A stretch of DNA of 64,000 nt from Halosolutus halophilus (GCF_022869805.1 NZ_CP094974.1:3534001-3598000), one strand, 5' to 3'; shown: positions 44,463 through 54,754, numbered from the stretch's first letter. Notes: generated by a model from the letters alone, not told the origin. Made by a program: numbers and translations.

Positions 44463-44760
44463 CCCATCAGGGAAATGAGGTTCGAACGGCGAATACCGCG
44501 AGCATTTTCGAACCGGTCTCACCGATCGCGTCGGTCGGTTCTCCGGTGCTCAGGACTCAGGTTCGGACCACCAGCACGCGTTCGGGCGGCTGCTCCGGAT
44601 AACGCCCCGCTTCACGTCGGTTCGATCTGCCGCTCGGACACCGCTTGCAGTTCGATCGGGTCGAACGGCCGTGGGCCGGTTTCGATCGACACGCGCAAGG
44701 CGGCCGTCGTCGGGCGGCGTCTCGACGCGCTCGTATCGAAGACCTGCTCGTCGTCGCCCG
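44463..44760. other. Gene-free stretch
   Basis: About 300 bp between the creatininase promoter and the end of the next gene. No RNA, repeat or coding feature was recognised. Confidence 0.5.
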
Positions 44761-45564
44761 TTACTCCTCCGTTTCCTCTGTTTCTTCCGTTCCCTCCGTT
44801 TCGTCGGGATCGCCGTCCGCCGCGTTCCCGCCATCGTCGTGGGCCTCGGCTTCGTCGTCGTCCTCGTCGGGGTCGACCTGCATCTCCGACGCGTCTTCCG
44901 AGGGCGTCTCTTCGGGTTCGATCGCGTCCGTCTGCGTCGGTTGGGCCTGTTCGGGATCGGGGCCCGTCGCCTCGGACATCTCCTCGGCCGTGGCCGAGTC
45001 GGAGACGTCGATCGTCACGCTATCGTCGCCGGTATCGCGTCGGGGGTCCTCCTCGCCCCCCTCGACTCCGGGTTTCGAATACGGCTCCGATTCCGCCGCG
45101 TCGTCCGTGAACTCGATTTTCGAGCCCGTATCACCCTCGTCGCCGAGCTGTGACGAGTCGTCGATCTCGCCGCTCGCGTCGATCTGGGACTCTCGCCCGG
45201 AGTCGGGGCGCTCGGCGGCCGCGTGAGCCGCATCCGAGACCGCTTTGCCCTCGGTCCCGCCCTCGATCTCGTCCGTCCTCGGCTGGAACGTCGACCGATC
45301 GCCGGATCGGCGCTGCCGGAGGCCAACACCGACCAGTCCGGCACCGACGAGTCCCTTCGGAATCGCCCGTGGCTGCCCGCGCGCCAGCGACCTGACGGCG
45401 GAGAGCAGCACCACGCCGCCGCCAGCCAGTGCGAGGGCCCCGTTTCGGGCACCGCCCCTGGCGGCAGCCACTGCCATCTTCATCGGCGAACTCACCTCCT
45501 CGCGGTCCGCGAGTCGTTCCATTCCGACGTCCGACTGCGGGTCGTGATCGTGGTCTGACGTCAT
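44761..45564 (-). CDS. Membrane-anchored acidic low-complexity protein
   Basis: A 267-residue protein starting at ATG 45564. Residues about 28-80 contain one or two hydrophobic segments (GALALAGGGVVLLSAVRSLA and GLVGAGLVGVGL) typical of a haloarchaeal membrane module of unknown function, and the remaining 180 residues are a Glu/Asp/Thr/Ser-rich tail ending in repeated TEE. No enzymatic motif. The 3' tail DNA is repetitive. It lies 71 bp downstream of folCP on the same strand, so the two could share a transcript. Role unknown. Confidence 0.7.
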   Translation of the reverse strand: MTSDHDHDPQSDVGMERLADREEVSSPMKMAVAAARGGARNGALALAGGGVVLLSAVRSLARGQPRAIPKGLVGAGLVGVGLRQRRSGDRSTFQPRTDEIEGGTEGKAVSDAAHAAAERPDSGRESQIDASGEIDDSSQLGDEGDTGSKIEFTDDAAESEPYSKPGVEGGEEDPRRDTGDDSVTIDVSDSATAEEMSEATGPDPEQAQPTQTDAIEPEETPSEDASEMQVDPDEDDDEAEAHDDGGNAADGDPDETEGTEETEETEE

Positions 45565-45635
45565 CGTGACCGTCCCGTACTCGTCCCGGACGGTTGAAGC
45601 TTGGACCGGCAGGTGCGGAGATCGATCGCCCGGCC

Positions 45636-48122
45636 CTACGTCCACTCGAACCGGTCCGGATCCCGCGCTGCCAGCGCCGTTCGCACGGCCGCGACGTTCT
45701 CCGGCACGTCGTGAACCCGGATCACGTCGGCACCCCGATCGGCCGCGATCGCACTCGCCGCGACCGTCGCCTCGCGGCGCTCACCGGCCTCGCGGCCGAT
45801 GTGGCTGTACATCGATTTGTGCGAGTGACCGACGAGGACGGGACAGCCGAGCGCACGGAACTCGTCGATTCGGCCGAGCAGTTCGAAGTTCTCGCGGGCC
45901 GACTTGCCGAAGCCGATGCCGGGGTCGACGACGATCCGATCGCGATCGATCCCCGCCTTCTCCGCGAGCAGGATCCGTTCGGAAAGCTGGTCGATCACGT
46001 CCTCGACGACGTCGTCGTAGGCGACCTCCCGGTCCGGGACCACCGGCGCGTCGATGCTGTGCATCAGGACCAGTCCCGCATCGTGGTCGGCGACGACGAA
46101 TCGCATCTCGGGATCCTCGAGCCCCGAGACGTCGTTGACGACGTCCGCGCCGGCCTCGAGCGCCGCCTCGGCGACCGCGGCCTTGCGCGTGTCGATCGAA
46201 ATCGTCGCGTCGAGATCGGAAATCCGCTCGACGACCGGGACGACCCGATCGATCTCGTCCTCGACCGGGACGGGGTCCGCGCCGGGGCGGGTCGACTCCC
46301 CGCCGACGTCGATTACGGTCGCGCCGGCGTCGACCATCGCCTCGGCGCGGGCGACCGCGTCCTCGAGCGCGTCGTACTCCCCGCCGTCGTGGAAGCTGTC
46401 GGGCGTGACGTTCAGGATGCCCATCACCGCCGTCCGATCGTGCCACGGGTATCTGGAGTCGCCGTCGGCCCCGACGGTGCCGCGATCGGCGTCCGTCTCG
46501 GTGGAGGCGCCACCGGCGTCGATCGCCAGCGTCTCGCGCAACTCGCGACCGATCTCGGCGAGTCCGTGCGGTTCGTCCGCGAGTGTCTCGGTGAGGCGCT
46601 CGAACTGGTCGAGCGTCCCCATCAGGACGGCATCGACGCGCTCGTCGTCGCGTTGCAGGCCGGAGATCGCACACTCGCCGCCGAGACGCAGCAGTTTCCC
46701 CTTCAGGTGGTTCGCCCGTCTGGACTGCAGACTCGTCTTGACGACGCGGTGGACGGCGTCCCCGCGCAGACGGGTCACTCCGGCGTCGGTGACGTCCGCC
46801 CCCTCGAGCGCGGCCGTCGCGTCGTCGAGGTCGCGGATGCGCTTCGGGATGCCCGTCCCAGTCCAGCGCGTTCGGGCGTCGGCGACGGCGAACAGCGAAC
46901 CGGTGACCAGCACGCAGTCGTCCGGATCGCTCTCCGCGAGCGCCACCGTGAGGGCGTCCTGCACGGCTGGCTCCGTCGTCACGGACTCGACGCCGGCCCG
47001 TTCGAACACTTCGGCGAGGACGTCCCGGTCTTCGGCCCGAGAGAGGGGGGGTTCCGTCGCGATCGCCCGATCGGGCGTCGGCAGCGCGGCGGCCATCTCA
47101 CCGTGGTCCTTGTCGTGCATCGCCCCGAAGACGAGCGAGAGGTCGTCGTACTCGTATCCCCCGAGCGTTTCGGCGAGTTGCTCGCAGGCCCCGGGGTTGT
47201 GAGCACCGTCGAGGACCACCAGCGGATCGGTGTCGATAACCTCGAACCGGCCCGGCCAGTGGGCGCTGCGCAGTCCGCATTCGAGGTCCGCGAGCGAGAC
47301 GTCGGCGACCTGTCGGGCGAGGACGGCGGCAATTCCGGCGTTTTCGGCCTGGTGACTCCCCGGGAGCGGAATCCGCGTCTCGAGGGCCCACTCGTCGGCG
47401 TCGATCGAGACGGCGGCTTCGGTGTGATTCCGCAGTCCGTCGTACTCGACGCGAACGTCCGCAGCCGATTCCGTGCCGACCGTGACGACGTCGCCGGCGA
47501 CCTCGCGGATCGCGTCGAGCGGGTCGCCGGTCACGCCCGTCACCAGCGGCGCGTCGCCGGGGGCGACGTGGGCCTTGTCGCGGGCGATCGCCTCTTCCGT
47601 ATCGCCGATGATCCCCGTGTGCTCCAGGGTCACGCTCGTAACCGCGCTGGCGACCGGGTCGACGACGCTCGTGGCGTCGTACTTGCCGCCGATGCCGACC
47701 TCGAGGACGGCGACGTCGACGTCCTGCTGGCCGAAGTGCCACAGCGCCATCGCGGTCATCGTCTCGAAGAACGTCGGCGACTCGCCGTCGGCGCCGCGAT
47801 CGGTGACGTACCCGCGGACCGCCCCGACGTACTCGGCGACGGCGGATCGGGGGATCTTGCGGCCGTCGACGCGGACCCGTTCGCGCAGGTCCTCGAGATG
47901 TGGCGAGGTGTAGAGTCCGACCGAGAGCCCCGCCTCGCGCAGCGTTCGCTCGACCATCCGCGCCGTGCTTCCTTTCCCGTTCGAGCCGGCGATCTGGACG
48001 CAGTCGATCGACTCGTGGGGGCCATCGAGGTGGGCGAGTAACTGCGCGGTCGACTCCGTCCCCGGCTTCGGACGGAAGCGCCGCAGACCGAACAGAAAGT
48101 CCGCCGCCTCGTAGTACTCCAT
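45636..48122 (-). CDS. folCP: Folylpolyglutamate synthase-dihydropteroate synthase fusion
   Basis: An 828-residue bifunctional folate enzyme known from haloarchaea. Residues 1-430 are FolC (Mur-ligase fold) with the P-loop AGSNGKGSTARM near 45 and the ligase motif GIGGKYDATS near 145; it adds glutamate to folates. A linker of about 120 residues follows. Residues about 550-828 are FolP: MGILNVTPDSF, DVGGESTRPGA, DPGIGFGKS and GHSHKS are the pterin- and PABA-binding blocks. FolP makes dihydropteroate, so the fusion covers two steps of the same pathway. Both active sites look complete. Confidence 0.96.
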   Translation of the reverse strand: MEYYEAADFLFGLRRFRPKPGTESTAQLLAHLDGPHESIDCVQIAGSNGKGSTARMVERTLREAGLSVGLYTSPHLEDLRERVRVDGRKIPRSAVAEYVGAVRGYVTDRGADGESPTFFETMTAMALWHFGQQDVDVAVLEVGIGGKYDATSVVDPVASAVTSVTLEHTGIIGDTEEAIARDKAHVAPGDAPLVTGVTGDPLDAIREVAGDVVTVGTESAADVRVEYDGLRNHTEAAVSIDADEWALETRIPLPGSHQAENAGIAAVLARQVADVSLADLECGLRSAHWPGRFEVIDTDPLVVLDGAHNPGACEQLAETLGGYEYDDLSLVFGAMHDKDHGEMAAALPTPDRAIATEPPLSRAEDRDVLAEVFERAGVESVTTEPAVQDALTVALAESDPDDCVLVTGSLFAVADARTRWTGTGIPKRIRDLDDATAALEGADVTDAGVTRLRGDAVHRVVKTSLQSRRANHLKGKLLRLGGECAISGLQRDDERVDAVLMGTLDQFERLTETLADEPHGLAEIGRELRETLAIDAGGASTETDADRGTVGADGDSRYPWHDRTAVMGILNVTPDSFHDGGEYDALEDAVARAEAMVDAGATVIDVGGESTRPGADPVPVEDEIDRVVPVVERISDLDATISIDTRKAAVAEAALEAGADVVNDVSGLEDPEMRFVVADHDAGLVLMHSIDAPVVPDREVAYDDVVEDVIDQLSERILLAEKAGIDRDRIVVDPGIGFGKSARENFELLGRIDEFRALGCPVLVGHSHKSMYSHIGREAGERREATVAASAIAADRGADVIRVHDVPENVAAVRTALAARDPDRFEWT

Positions 48123-48339
48123 ACTCGAACCACAGAGTCTGCCCGCTTTAGGGTGTCGGACTCGGGTTCGACGCCCGAAATCGATACACTGACGTCGGTT
48201 TCCGACGCGATCGTTCGATCGAATCCGCCGACGTGCTCGCCGTCCGCGCCCCCGTCGGTCGCGGCATCTGGCCCGCCGCAGATGGCCGATTCGCTGTTGT
48301 ATGCGACGCGAGCGCGATGCCGTCGGGCCGTGACGACGA

Positions 48340-51300
48340 TCAGTCGTCTTTCGGCTGGCCCCAGTACTCCTGGCGCTGCGGACGGTCGGTGATCGCCTGG
48401 ACGTCGATCGGCTCGTCCTTGGCCGCCCTGGCTTCGAGGGCCGCCTTCGCGGACGTCTCTGTCGAGAAGTAGGTGACTTCCTCCTCGACGGCGACCTCGA
48501 GCAGGTCGCGGTCCCGGGAAATGATCAGGTCCACCTCGCCCTCGCGGACGGCCTGGATCAGGTCGACCGCTTCACAGAGGTCGTAGTACTCGGTGAAGCC
48601 GGAGACGAGTTCCTCGCCGGCCTCGCTGCCGGGGTCGGGGAACTCGTCGGCCGAGAGGTCGACGACGATCGTTCCGTCCTCCGGGATCGGCTTCCCGACG
48701 GCGTCCTGTGCCTTGTCGTAGGCCTTGCCGAACGTATCGGCGGTGCCCATGACCTCGCCCGTGGACTTCATCTCGGGACCGAGACGCGGGTCGGAGCCGG
48801 GGAGGCGATCGAACGGGAGGACGACCTCCTTGATCGAGGTCTGGGTGGGCACCTGTTCCTCGACGCCGAGGTCGGAAAGCGACTCGCCTGCCATCACCTT
48901 CGCGGCGATCTTGGCGATCGGGACGCCCGTAGCCTTCGAGATGAACGGGACGGTGCGCGAGGAGCGCGGGTTCGCCTCGAGGACGTAGACGGTGGGTTCC
49001 TCGTCCGGGTCGTCTATACCGGTCACGGCCAACTGGACGTTCAGCAGGCCGACCGTGTCGAGCGCCCGGGCGATCTCCTCGGCCACCTCGCGGACGCGGC
49101 GGTTGACGTCGCGGCCGAGCGAACGCGGCGGGATCATGCAGGCGGAGTCGCCGGAGTGGACGCCGGCGCTCTCGACGTGTTCCATGATGCCGCCGATCAG
49201 GACGTCCTCGCCGTCCGCGACGGCGTCGACGTCGAGTTCGACCGCGTCCTCGAGAAAGTCGTCGACGAGGATCGGCTTGTCCGGGCTCACGCGAACCGCT
49301 TCCTCGATGTACTGCTCGAGTTCGGCGTCGTCGTAGACGACGTCCATCGCGCGGCCGCCGAGCACGTAGGAGGGACGGACGAGCACCGGGTAGCCGATCT
49401 CGTGGGCGAGCTCCAGGGCTTCCTCCTTGGAGAAGGCAGTCCCGCCCTCGGGCTGGGCGATCCCCAGGTCGTCCATGAGGGCGTTGAACCGATCGCGGTC
49501 CTCGGCCAGGTCCATCGCCTCGACGGAGGTGCCCATGACCTCGCAGTCGAGTCCGCGGCGATCGAGTTCGTCCTCCAGCGGTTCGCCGATGTTGACCGAG
49601 GTCTGGCCGCCGAACTGAACCATCACGCCGTCGGCACCCGTCGCCTCGGCGACGTCGGCGACCTCCTCGGCGGTGATGGGCTCGAAGAACAGCCCGTCGG
49701 ACGTGTCGTAGTCCGTCGAGACGGTCTCGGGGTTATTGTTGACGACGTGCGCGTCGATCCCCTGGTCTCGGAGCGCCTGTACCGCGTGGACCGAACAGTA
49801 GTCGAACTCGACGCCCTGACCGATGCGGATCGGACCGCCGCCGACGACGATCACGCTCTCGACGTCCCGATCGACCTCGAGTTCGCCCGCCGCGGCGTCG
49901 CCCTTCAGCGGCCCCGACTCGAACTCGGATTTGCGCGCGGAGTAGTAGTACGGCGTCTCGGCCTCGAACTCGCCGGCGCAGGTGTCGACCTGCTTGTATG
50001 TGCGGCCGGGGACCGACTCTTCGACGGTCCCGACGTCCGCGCCGGCGGTCGCGGCGATCGTCGCGTTCGTGTGGCCGGCGATCGCGGCCTCCGTGAAGTC
50101 GCCGTCCTGGGCGGCGACGCTGGCGTCGGCGATCCGCTTGAACCGTTCGACGTACCACTCGTAGATGTCCGTCAGTTCACAGACCTCCTCGACGGTGTAG
50201 CCGCGTTCGAACGCCTCGAACATCGCGTACGGGCGATCGGGCGTCGGCGTCGCGAGGTGCTCCGCTTCGAGTTCCTCGTCGCTGACCGCGTCCCAGTCGA
50301 CGTCGGGATCGTACTCCGAGGAGCGAAGCGCCTTGAGCAGGCTCTCCTCGAAGGTCCGGCCGATCGCCATCGCCTCGCCGGTCGACTTCATCGCCGTGGT
50401 CAGTTCGAAGTCGACGTCGTCGAACTTGTCCTTGGGCCACCGGGGCACCTTCGTGACCACGTAGTCGATCGCGGGCTCGAACGCGGCTGTCGTCTCGCCC
50501 GTAATCTCGTTCGTGATCTCGTGGAGGCGCTTGCCGAGGGCGACCTTCGCGGTGACGCGGGCGATCGGGTAGCCCGTCGCCTTCGAGGCCAGCGCCGAGG
50601 ATCGAGAGACCCGCGGGTTCACCTCGACGACGCGGTACTCGCCGCCGGGGGTCCCGTCGTCGCGCCAGGCGAACTGGATGTTACAGCCGCCCTGGATGCC
50701 GAGTTCGCGGATGACGTCGAGCGCCGCGGTGCGCATCTCCTGGTGACCCTCGTCGGGGACGACCTGCGAGGGCGTGACGACCGTCGACTCCCCGGTGTGG
50801 ATACCCATCGGGTCGATGTTCTCCATGTTACAGATGATGATACAGGAGTCGTCGGCGTCGCGCATGACCTCGTACTCGTACTCGACCCAGCCGGCGATCG
50901 ATTCCGTGATGAGCACTTCGCTGTTCCGGGAGAGGCGCAGGCCCTTGCGCACGCGGCGGAGGAGTTCGTCCATCTCGTGGACGACGCCCGACCCGCTCCC
51001 GCCGAGCGTGTAGGTGGTGCGGGCGATGACCGGCAGCCCGCCCACTTCCTCGACGGCGGCCTCGACGCGGTCCTTGAGGTCGTCCTCCGTCAGTTCCGAG
51101 ACTTTCTCGCCCTCGTCGAGCGAGATGGTGGTCGATTTCGGAACGGGCTGGCCGATCTTCTCCATGCGCTGGCGGAAGAGGTCGCGGTCCTCGGTCGCGT
51201 AGATGGTGTCCAGCGGCGTCCCCATGATATCGACGTCGTACTCCTCGAGAACGCCCTCCTCGGCGAGTTCGGCCGTGACGTTCAGACCGGTCTGGCCGCC

Positions 51301-51594
51301 CAGCCCGGCGATGACGCCGTCGGGGTTCTCCTCGCGGATGATTTCGGCGATCGCTTCGGTCGTGATCGGTTCGATGTAGACCCGGTCCGCCATCTCCGGG
51401 TCCGTCATGATCGTCGCGGGATTGGAGTTGACGAGAACGACGCGGGCGCCTTCCTCCTGCAGTGCCCGACAGGCCTGCGCGCCGGAGTAGTCGAACTCGG
51501 CGGCCTGGCCGATCTGGATCGGGCCACTCCCGATCAGCAGGATCGTGCGTCCGTCCCCTGCGGCGTCCCCGCTGCCCTGGTGGTCCGTACTCAT
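48340..51594 (-). CDS. carB: Carbamoyl-phosphate synthase large subunit
   Basis: A 1084-residue synthetase that makes carbamoyl phosphate from ammonia, bicarbonate and two ATP for pyrimidine and arginine synthesis. Two homologous ATP-grasp halves (residues about 1-400 and 560-930) each carry the glycine-rich and metal-binding motifs: RTTYTLGGSGSG near 180, EVNPRVSRSSALASK near 310, and in the second half RPSYVLGGRAMD near 740 and LEANPRSSRTVPF near 875. An oligomerisation domain lies between, and the C-terminal 130 residues form the methylglyoxal-synthase-like allosteric domain. The ammonia-delivering small subunit gene carA is not in the window. Confidence 0.97.
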   Translation of the reverse strand: MSTDHQGSGDAAGDGRTILLIGSGPIQIGQAAEFDYSGAQACRALQEEGARVVLVNSNPATIMTDPEMADRVYIEPITTEAIAEIIREENPDGVIAGLGGQTGLNVTAELAEEGVLEEYDVDIMGTPLDTIYATEDRDLFRQRMEKIGQPVPKSTTISLDEGEKVSELTEDDLKDRVEAAVEEVGGLPVIARTTYTLGGSGSGVVHEMDELLRRVRKGLRLSRNSEVLITESIAGWVEYEYEVMRDADDSCIIICNMENIDPMGIHTGESTVVTPSQVVPDEGHQEMRTAALDVIRELGIQGGCNIQFAWRDDGTPGGEYRVVEVNPRVSRSSALASKATGYPIARVTAKVALGKRLHEITNEITGETTAAFEPAIDYVVTKVPRWPKDKFDDVDFELTTAMKSTGEAMAIGRTFEESLLKALRSSEYDPDVDWDAVSDEELEAEHLATPTPDRPYAMFEAFERGYTVEEVCELTDIYEWYVERFKRIADASVAAQDGDFTEAAIAGHTNATIAATAGADVGTVEESVPGRTYKQVDTCAGEFEAETPYYYSARKSEFESGPLKGDAAAGELEVDRDVESVIVVGGGPIRIGQGVEFDYCSVHAVQALRDQGIDAHVVNNNPETVSTDYDTSDGLFFEPITAEEVADVAEATGADGVMVQFGGQTSVNIGEPLEDELDRRGLDCEVMGTSVEAMDLAEDRDRFNALMDDLGIAQPEGGTAFSKEEALELAHEIGYPVLVRPSYVLGGRAMDVVYDDAELEQYIEEAVRVSPDKPILVDDFLEDAVELDVDAVADGEDVLIGGIMEHVESAGVHSGDSACMIPPRSLGRDVNRRVREVAEEIARALDTVGLLNVQLAVTGIDDPDEEPTVYVLEANPRSSRTVPFISKATGVPIAKIAAKVMAGESLSDLGVEEQVPTQTSIKEVVLPFDRLPGSDPRLGPEMKSTGEVMGTADTFGKAYDKAQDAVGKPIPEDGTIVVDLSADEFPDPGSEAGEELVSGFTEYYDLCEAVDLIQAVREGEVDLIISRDRDLLEVAVEEEVTYFSTETSAKAALEARAAKDEPIDVQAITDRPQRQEYWGQPKDD

Positions 51595-51856
51595 TGGTTC
51601 CTGTCAGTCCGGAGTTCGCACATCGTAATAAGCCCCACGATACAGTACGAATCTCGAAATGGCTTTTCGAAATTCGAACCTCGCACCGCGGGCGGTTCGT
51701 TTGATCGCCCTTTCGCGTTTCGATCGGCGGCGCTCGTCGCTCGTTCGGTCCGTTGACTACTCCTAACGACGACATCGTGACGGGGAGACGGATCGGCGCC
51801 GCTCGAGACTCGCCTCAAACAGCGGTCGCGTATTCGTTCGTATTACGGACAGTCAC

Positions 51857-51864
51857 TATTAATA
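51857..51864 (+). promoter_or_regulatory. TATA box of panB
   Basis: TATTAATA centred about 30 bp before the ATG at 51890. Confidence 0.55.
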
Positions 51865-51889
51865 CGGCACATCGGTAACGCGTCGAGCC

Positions 51890-52720
51890 ATGGGTCGAAC
51901 AACGATCCGCGACCTCGAGCGGAAGTACCGCGACGACGAACCGCTGACGATGCTCACCGCGTACGACGCTCCCATCGGAAAACTCGTCGACGAAGGCGGC
52001 GTGGACATGATACTCGTCGGCGATAGCGCCGGTCACAACCACATGGGGTACGAGGATACGATTCCGGTGACGATGGACGAACAACTGTCGAACACCGCGT
52101 CCGTCGTCCGCGGCACCGAGGACGCGATGATCGTCGGCGACATGCCGTTCGGTTCGTACGGGGCGTCCGTAGAGGAGAGCGTCGAAAACGCCAGTCGGTT
52201 CCTTCAGGAGGCGGGTGCCGACGCGGTCAAACTCGAGACCGCACCCGCTGGCGAGACGACGATCGAAATCGTCGACCGACTCACCGAACTCGGAATTCCG
52301 GTCCAGGGCCACCTCGGCCTCACGCCCCAGCGGATGAACGAACTCGGTGGAGCGGTTATTCAGGGCCGCGAGGGACCGGATTCGGCGTTCGCCGACGAAC
52401 TCGTCGACACCGCCGAGCGACTGGAAGAAGCTGGAATCTTCTCGCTGGTCCTCGAGGGCGTCACGGAGGCCGTCGCCAAGCGGATCACCGAGGCCGTGGA
52501 CGTCCCGACCATCGGGATCGGCGCCGGCCGGTACGTCGACGGTCAAGTACTCGTCATCACGGACGTACTCGGTCTCGGCGGGGAGGGGTACAGCCTCTCC
52601 AAACAGTACGCCGACCTCGACTCGGTGATTCGGGAGGCCGTCGAGTCCTACGTGGCGGACGTCGAATCCGGCACGTTCCCGACCAGCGAGAACGCCTACG
52701 AGCCGATCGACGCCGAATGA
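51890..52720 (+). CDS. panB: 3-methyl-2-oxobutanoate hydroxymethyltransferase
   Basis: A 276-residue TIM-barrel enzyme that adds a hydroxymethyl group from methylenetetrahydrofolate to 2-oxoisovalerate, the first step of pantothenate (coenzyme A) synthesis. Metal-binding residues are seen in LVGDSAGHNHMG near 43 and GDMPFGSY near 84; the catalytic Glu is in LVLEGV near 183, and the C-terminal motif GIGAGRYVDGQVLVITD near 205 is typical. Length is normal. Convergent with the DUF5815-like gene. Confidence 0.96.
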   Translation: MGRTTIRDLERKYRDDEPLTMLTAYDAPIGKLVDEGGVDMILVGDSAGHNHMGYEDTIPVTMDEQLSNTASVVRGTEDAMIVGDMPFGSYGASVEESVENASRFLQEAGADAVKLETAPAGETTIEIVDRLTELGIPVQGHLGLTPQRMNELGGAVIQGREGPDSAFADELVDTAERLEEAGIFSLVLEGVTEAVAKRITEAVDVPTIGIGAGRYVDGQVLVITDVLGLGGEGYSLSKQYADLDSVIREAVESYVADVESGTFPTSENAYEPIDAE

Positions 52721-52769
52721 TCGGTTGTCGCTCACTACGAACGAGATAGAGCGCCGCCCCGCGATTTCG

Positions 52770-53303
52770 CTACACCGGCCGATCGTGCTCGGTCTCGAAC
52801 TCGCGCCGGCGGCGGTACTGCTCGACGAACTCGCTCACGTCGAACTCGAGCATCTGGGACTCGAACTCGGTGATCGCGGCGTCGTCCTCGGCGTGGCTGA
52901 TCGCGTGTTCCATCAGTTCGACGACGAGTTCGACGACGATCTCGTGGAGTCGCCGCGAGTCGAAGTCCGTCGCCCACAGCATCGCGTAGCCGACCGCGCC
53001 GTCGTCGCTGGCGTCGTGGACGGCGACCTTCTCGGGGAACTCCTCCATGACGACGCCCATGAGGTGCGGGGTGCCGAACTCCTCGAACTCGTCGGCGGTG
53101 TCGATCGTCTCCTGGAGGACGGCGACGAGCGACTCCGGGAAGAAGCGGGAGGGCGGGTGGACGTCGGTGACGACCGCGTGAACGTCGCCACAGGAACAGG
53201 TGTACTCGCGCATCCCGAGGTCGATCGCGTGCGGGTCGAGGGTCTCCCCGCAGGGCAACTCGAGTTCGTCGTCGCGGGGGCCGGGGACGCGGGGTTCTGC
53301 CAT
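52770..53303 (-). CDS. DUF5815-like haloarchaeal protein
   Basis: A 177-residue protein that matches my memory of the haloarchaea-specific DUF5815 family (the number is not checked). It has two paired Cys sites, LPCGE near residue 16 and YTCSCGD near 36, which could bind zinc, and an otherwise helical, acidic body. The start is the ATG at 53303 ahead of AEPRVPG. No function is known, but families of this kind are conserved across the class. It faces the GNAT gene head-to-head. Confidence 0.8.
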   Translation of the reverse strand: MAEPRVPGPRDDELELPCGETLDPHAIDLGMREYTCSCGDVHAVVTDVHPPSRFFPESLVAVLQETIDTADEFEEFGTPHLMGVVMEEFPEKVAVHDASDDGAVGYAMLWATDFDSRRLHEIVVELVVELMEHAISHAEDDAAITEFESQMLEFDVSEFVEQYRRRREFETEHDRPV

Positions 53304-53440
53304 CGGTTCGAATTCGGCCGGCGCGGCCATAAGGGCGACGACTCGAGACCGCGTGATCGATTACGGACGATCGATGCTCGTCGATCCGGCCGCCGCGAGC
53401 GGGGGGAGTATTACGCCGGCGAGTCCGCATACGATGGGCC

Positions 53441-53941
53441 ATGGACGTGACGGTTCGCGAGGCGGTCCCGACCGATCGGCGGGCCGTTCGCGACGTGCAC
53501 CTCGCGTCGATCGAGGGGTTCGGCGGCGAGGCGTACGACGAGCGGCAGGTCGAGGCGTGGGCTCACGATCGATCGCCGGACGCGTACCCGATCGAGACGC
53601 CGGAGACGTACTTCGTCGTCGCGGCGGCCGACGATCGCGTCGTCGGCTTCGGCTGGCTGCAACCCGATGCCGACGACTGCTTCGAGCGGCCGGTCGACGG
53701 CGATATCACCGCCGTCTACGTCCCCCCATCGGTCGCGCGGAGCGGCGTCGGATCCCGACTCTACGACGCGCTCGAGGCGCACGCGAGGAACCTGGCGGTC
53801 GAATCGCTCGGGCTCTGGGTGTCCCGCAACGCGGTCCCGTTTTACGAATCGATGGGGTACCGGCGGGTGACCGAGCACGTCCACGAGTTCCACGACGGCG
53901 TCGAGGGGACCGTCGTCGAGATGCGCAAGAATCTCGCGTGA
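53441..53941 (+). CDS. GNAT-family N-acetyltransferase
   Basis: A 166-residue acetyltransferase. The acetyl-CoA pyrophosphate loop is PSVARSGVGSRLYDAL near residue 96 (R/Q-x-x-G-x-G/A), preceded by the ITAVYVPP strand and followed by LGLWVSRNAVPFYESMGY, the C-terminal fold of the family. It transfers an acetyl group to an amine, such as an antibiotic, a metabolite or a protein N-terminus. The substrate is not predictable and no partner gene is adjacent. Confidence 0.88.
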   Translation: MDVTVREAVPTDRRAVRDVHLASIEGFGGEAYDERQVEAWAHDRSPDAYPIETPETYFVVAAADDRVVGFGWLQPDADDCFERPVDGDITAVYVPPSVARSGVGSRLYDALEAHARNLAVESLGLWVSRNAVPFYESMGYRRVTEHVHEFHDGVEGTVVEMRKNLA

Positions 53942-54017
53942 TCGCGGCGGCGCCAGGGAGTTCGTTCGAACCCCGCGAAGAAGGGTCGTGACGATCGTCT
54001 CCGAAGCGTCGGCCTCG

Positions 54018-54428
54018 TCAGGGCCAGTCGTCCCGGACCGGTTCGGTGTCCTCGTCTTCCGTTTCGACGCTCGCGGCCAGCGTCCAGTCGGCCGCCTCGG
54101 CGGCGTCCTCGATCGAGAGGTACTCCCAGCCGACCGTCTCGGCGAGTTGTTCGTCCTCGTCGTCCACGCCGACGAAGACGTGTCGGTCGGTGTCGAACTG
54201 TCCTTTGACGCCCTCGAGGCTCTCCTGTTTCCCGCGGGGCCCGGAGAAGAAGTCCTGACGGATGCGGTTCTTGCGGGTGAAGTTGGTGACGACGTAGGTC
54301 GGTTTCTCGGAGACGACGCCGATGTACTCGGTCCAGCTTCTGGCGTCCTCGAAGACGGTCTCCGGCGAAGCGAGCTCTTTCAGCGCTTCGAGCTCGAACG
54401 CCAGCGTCATGTCGCTATCCCCGTTCAT
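54018..54428 (-). CDS. Conserved haloarchaeal protein, DUF7124-like
   Basis: A 136-residue protein similar to a small conserved haloarchaeal family that I remember as DUF7124 (not verified). Typical segments are LKELASPETVFEDARSW near residue 17 and FTRKNRIRQDFFSGPRGK near 50, then an acidic tail. It may be a Rossmann-like or thiol-transfer-related protein, but no catalytic motif is evident. The start could be the first or the second ATG (54428 or 54410). It lies 70 bp from the next minus-strand gene and may be co-transcribed with it. Confidence 0.7.
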   Translation of the reverse strand: MNGDSDMTLAFELEALKELASPETVFEDARSWTEYIGVVSEKPTYVVTNFTRKNRIRQDFFSGPRGKQESLEGVKGQFDTDRHVFVGVDDEDEQLAETVGWEYLSIEDAAEAADWTLAASVETEDEDTEPVRDDWP

Positions 54429-54498
54429 AGGTCACAGAAAACGGGCACCGGGGAAAACGGCTTCGATACCTCTCACCTCGACCGGGGCGGCAGCCTCC

Positions 54499-54732
54499 CT
54501 AGACGCGATCGACGCGGTAGTAGTCGGTGAAGACGACGACCTCGCCACGCTCCAGATCGGTCCCGGCAGCCGGCAGCGATCGATCGGTTTCGATCGCGTT
54601 CCAGACGGCCGCCAGCGTCTCTTCGTCGAGTTGATCGACGTGTCGAACGGTCGCGTCCGCGTCGGCTGTCGCTACCGGTCGGAGCTGCAGCGTCCGACCG
54701 GGTCCGGAGAGTTCACTGGTGGCCATGTTCAT
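54499..54732 (-). CDS. 77-residue acidic hypothetical protein
   Basis: A small acidic protein with two strand-like ends and a helical middle (LDEETLAAVWNAIETD near residue 38). The TATA-like CGTTTAAG (54755-54762) is centred about 27 bp before the ATG at 54732 and supports leaderless initiation there. No family is recognised. It precedes the DUF7124-like gene on the same strand. Confidence 0.6.
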   Translation of the reverse strand: MNMATSELSGPGRTLQLRPVATADADATVRHVDQLDEETLAAVWNAIETDRSLPAAGTDLERGEVVVFTDYYRVDRV

Positions 54733-54754
54733 TGGTAGCAAATGGCAACTATCA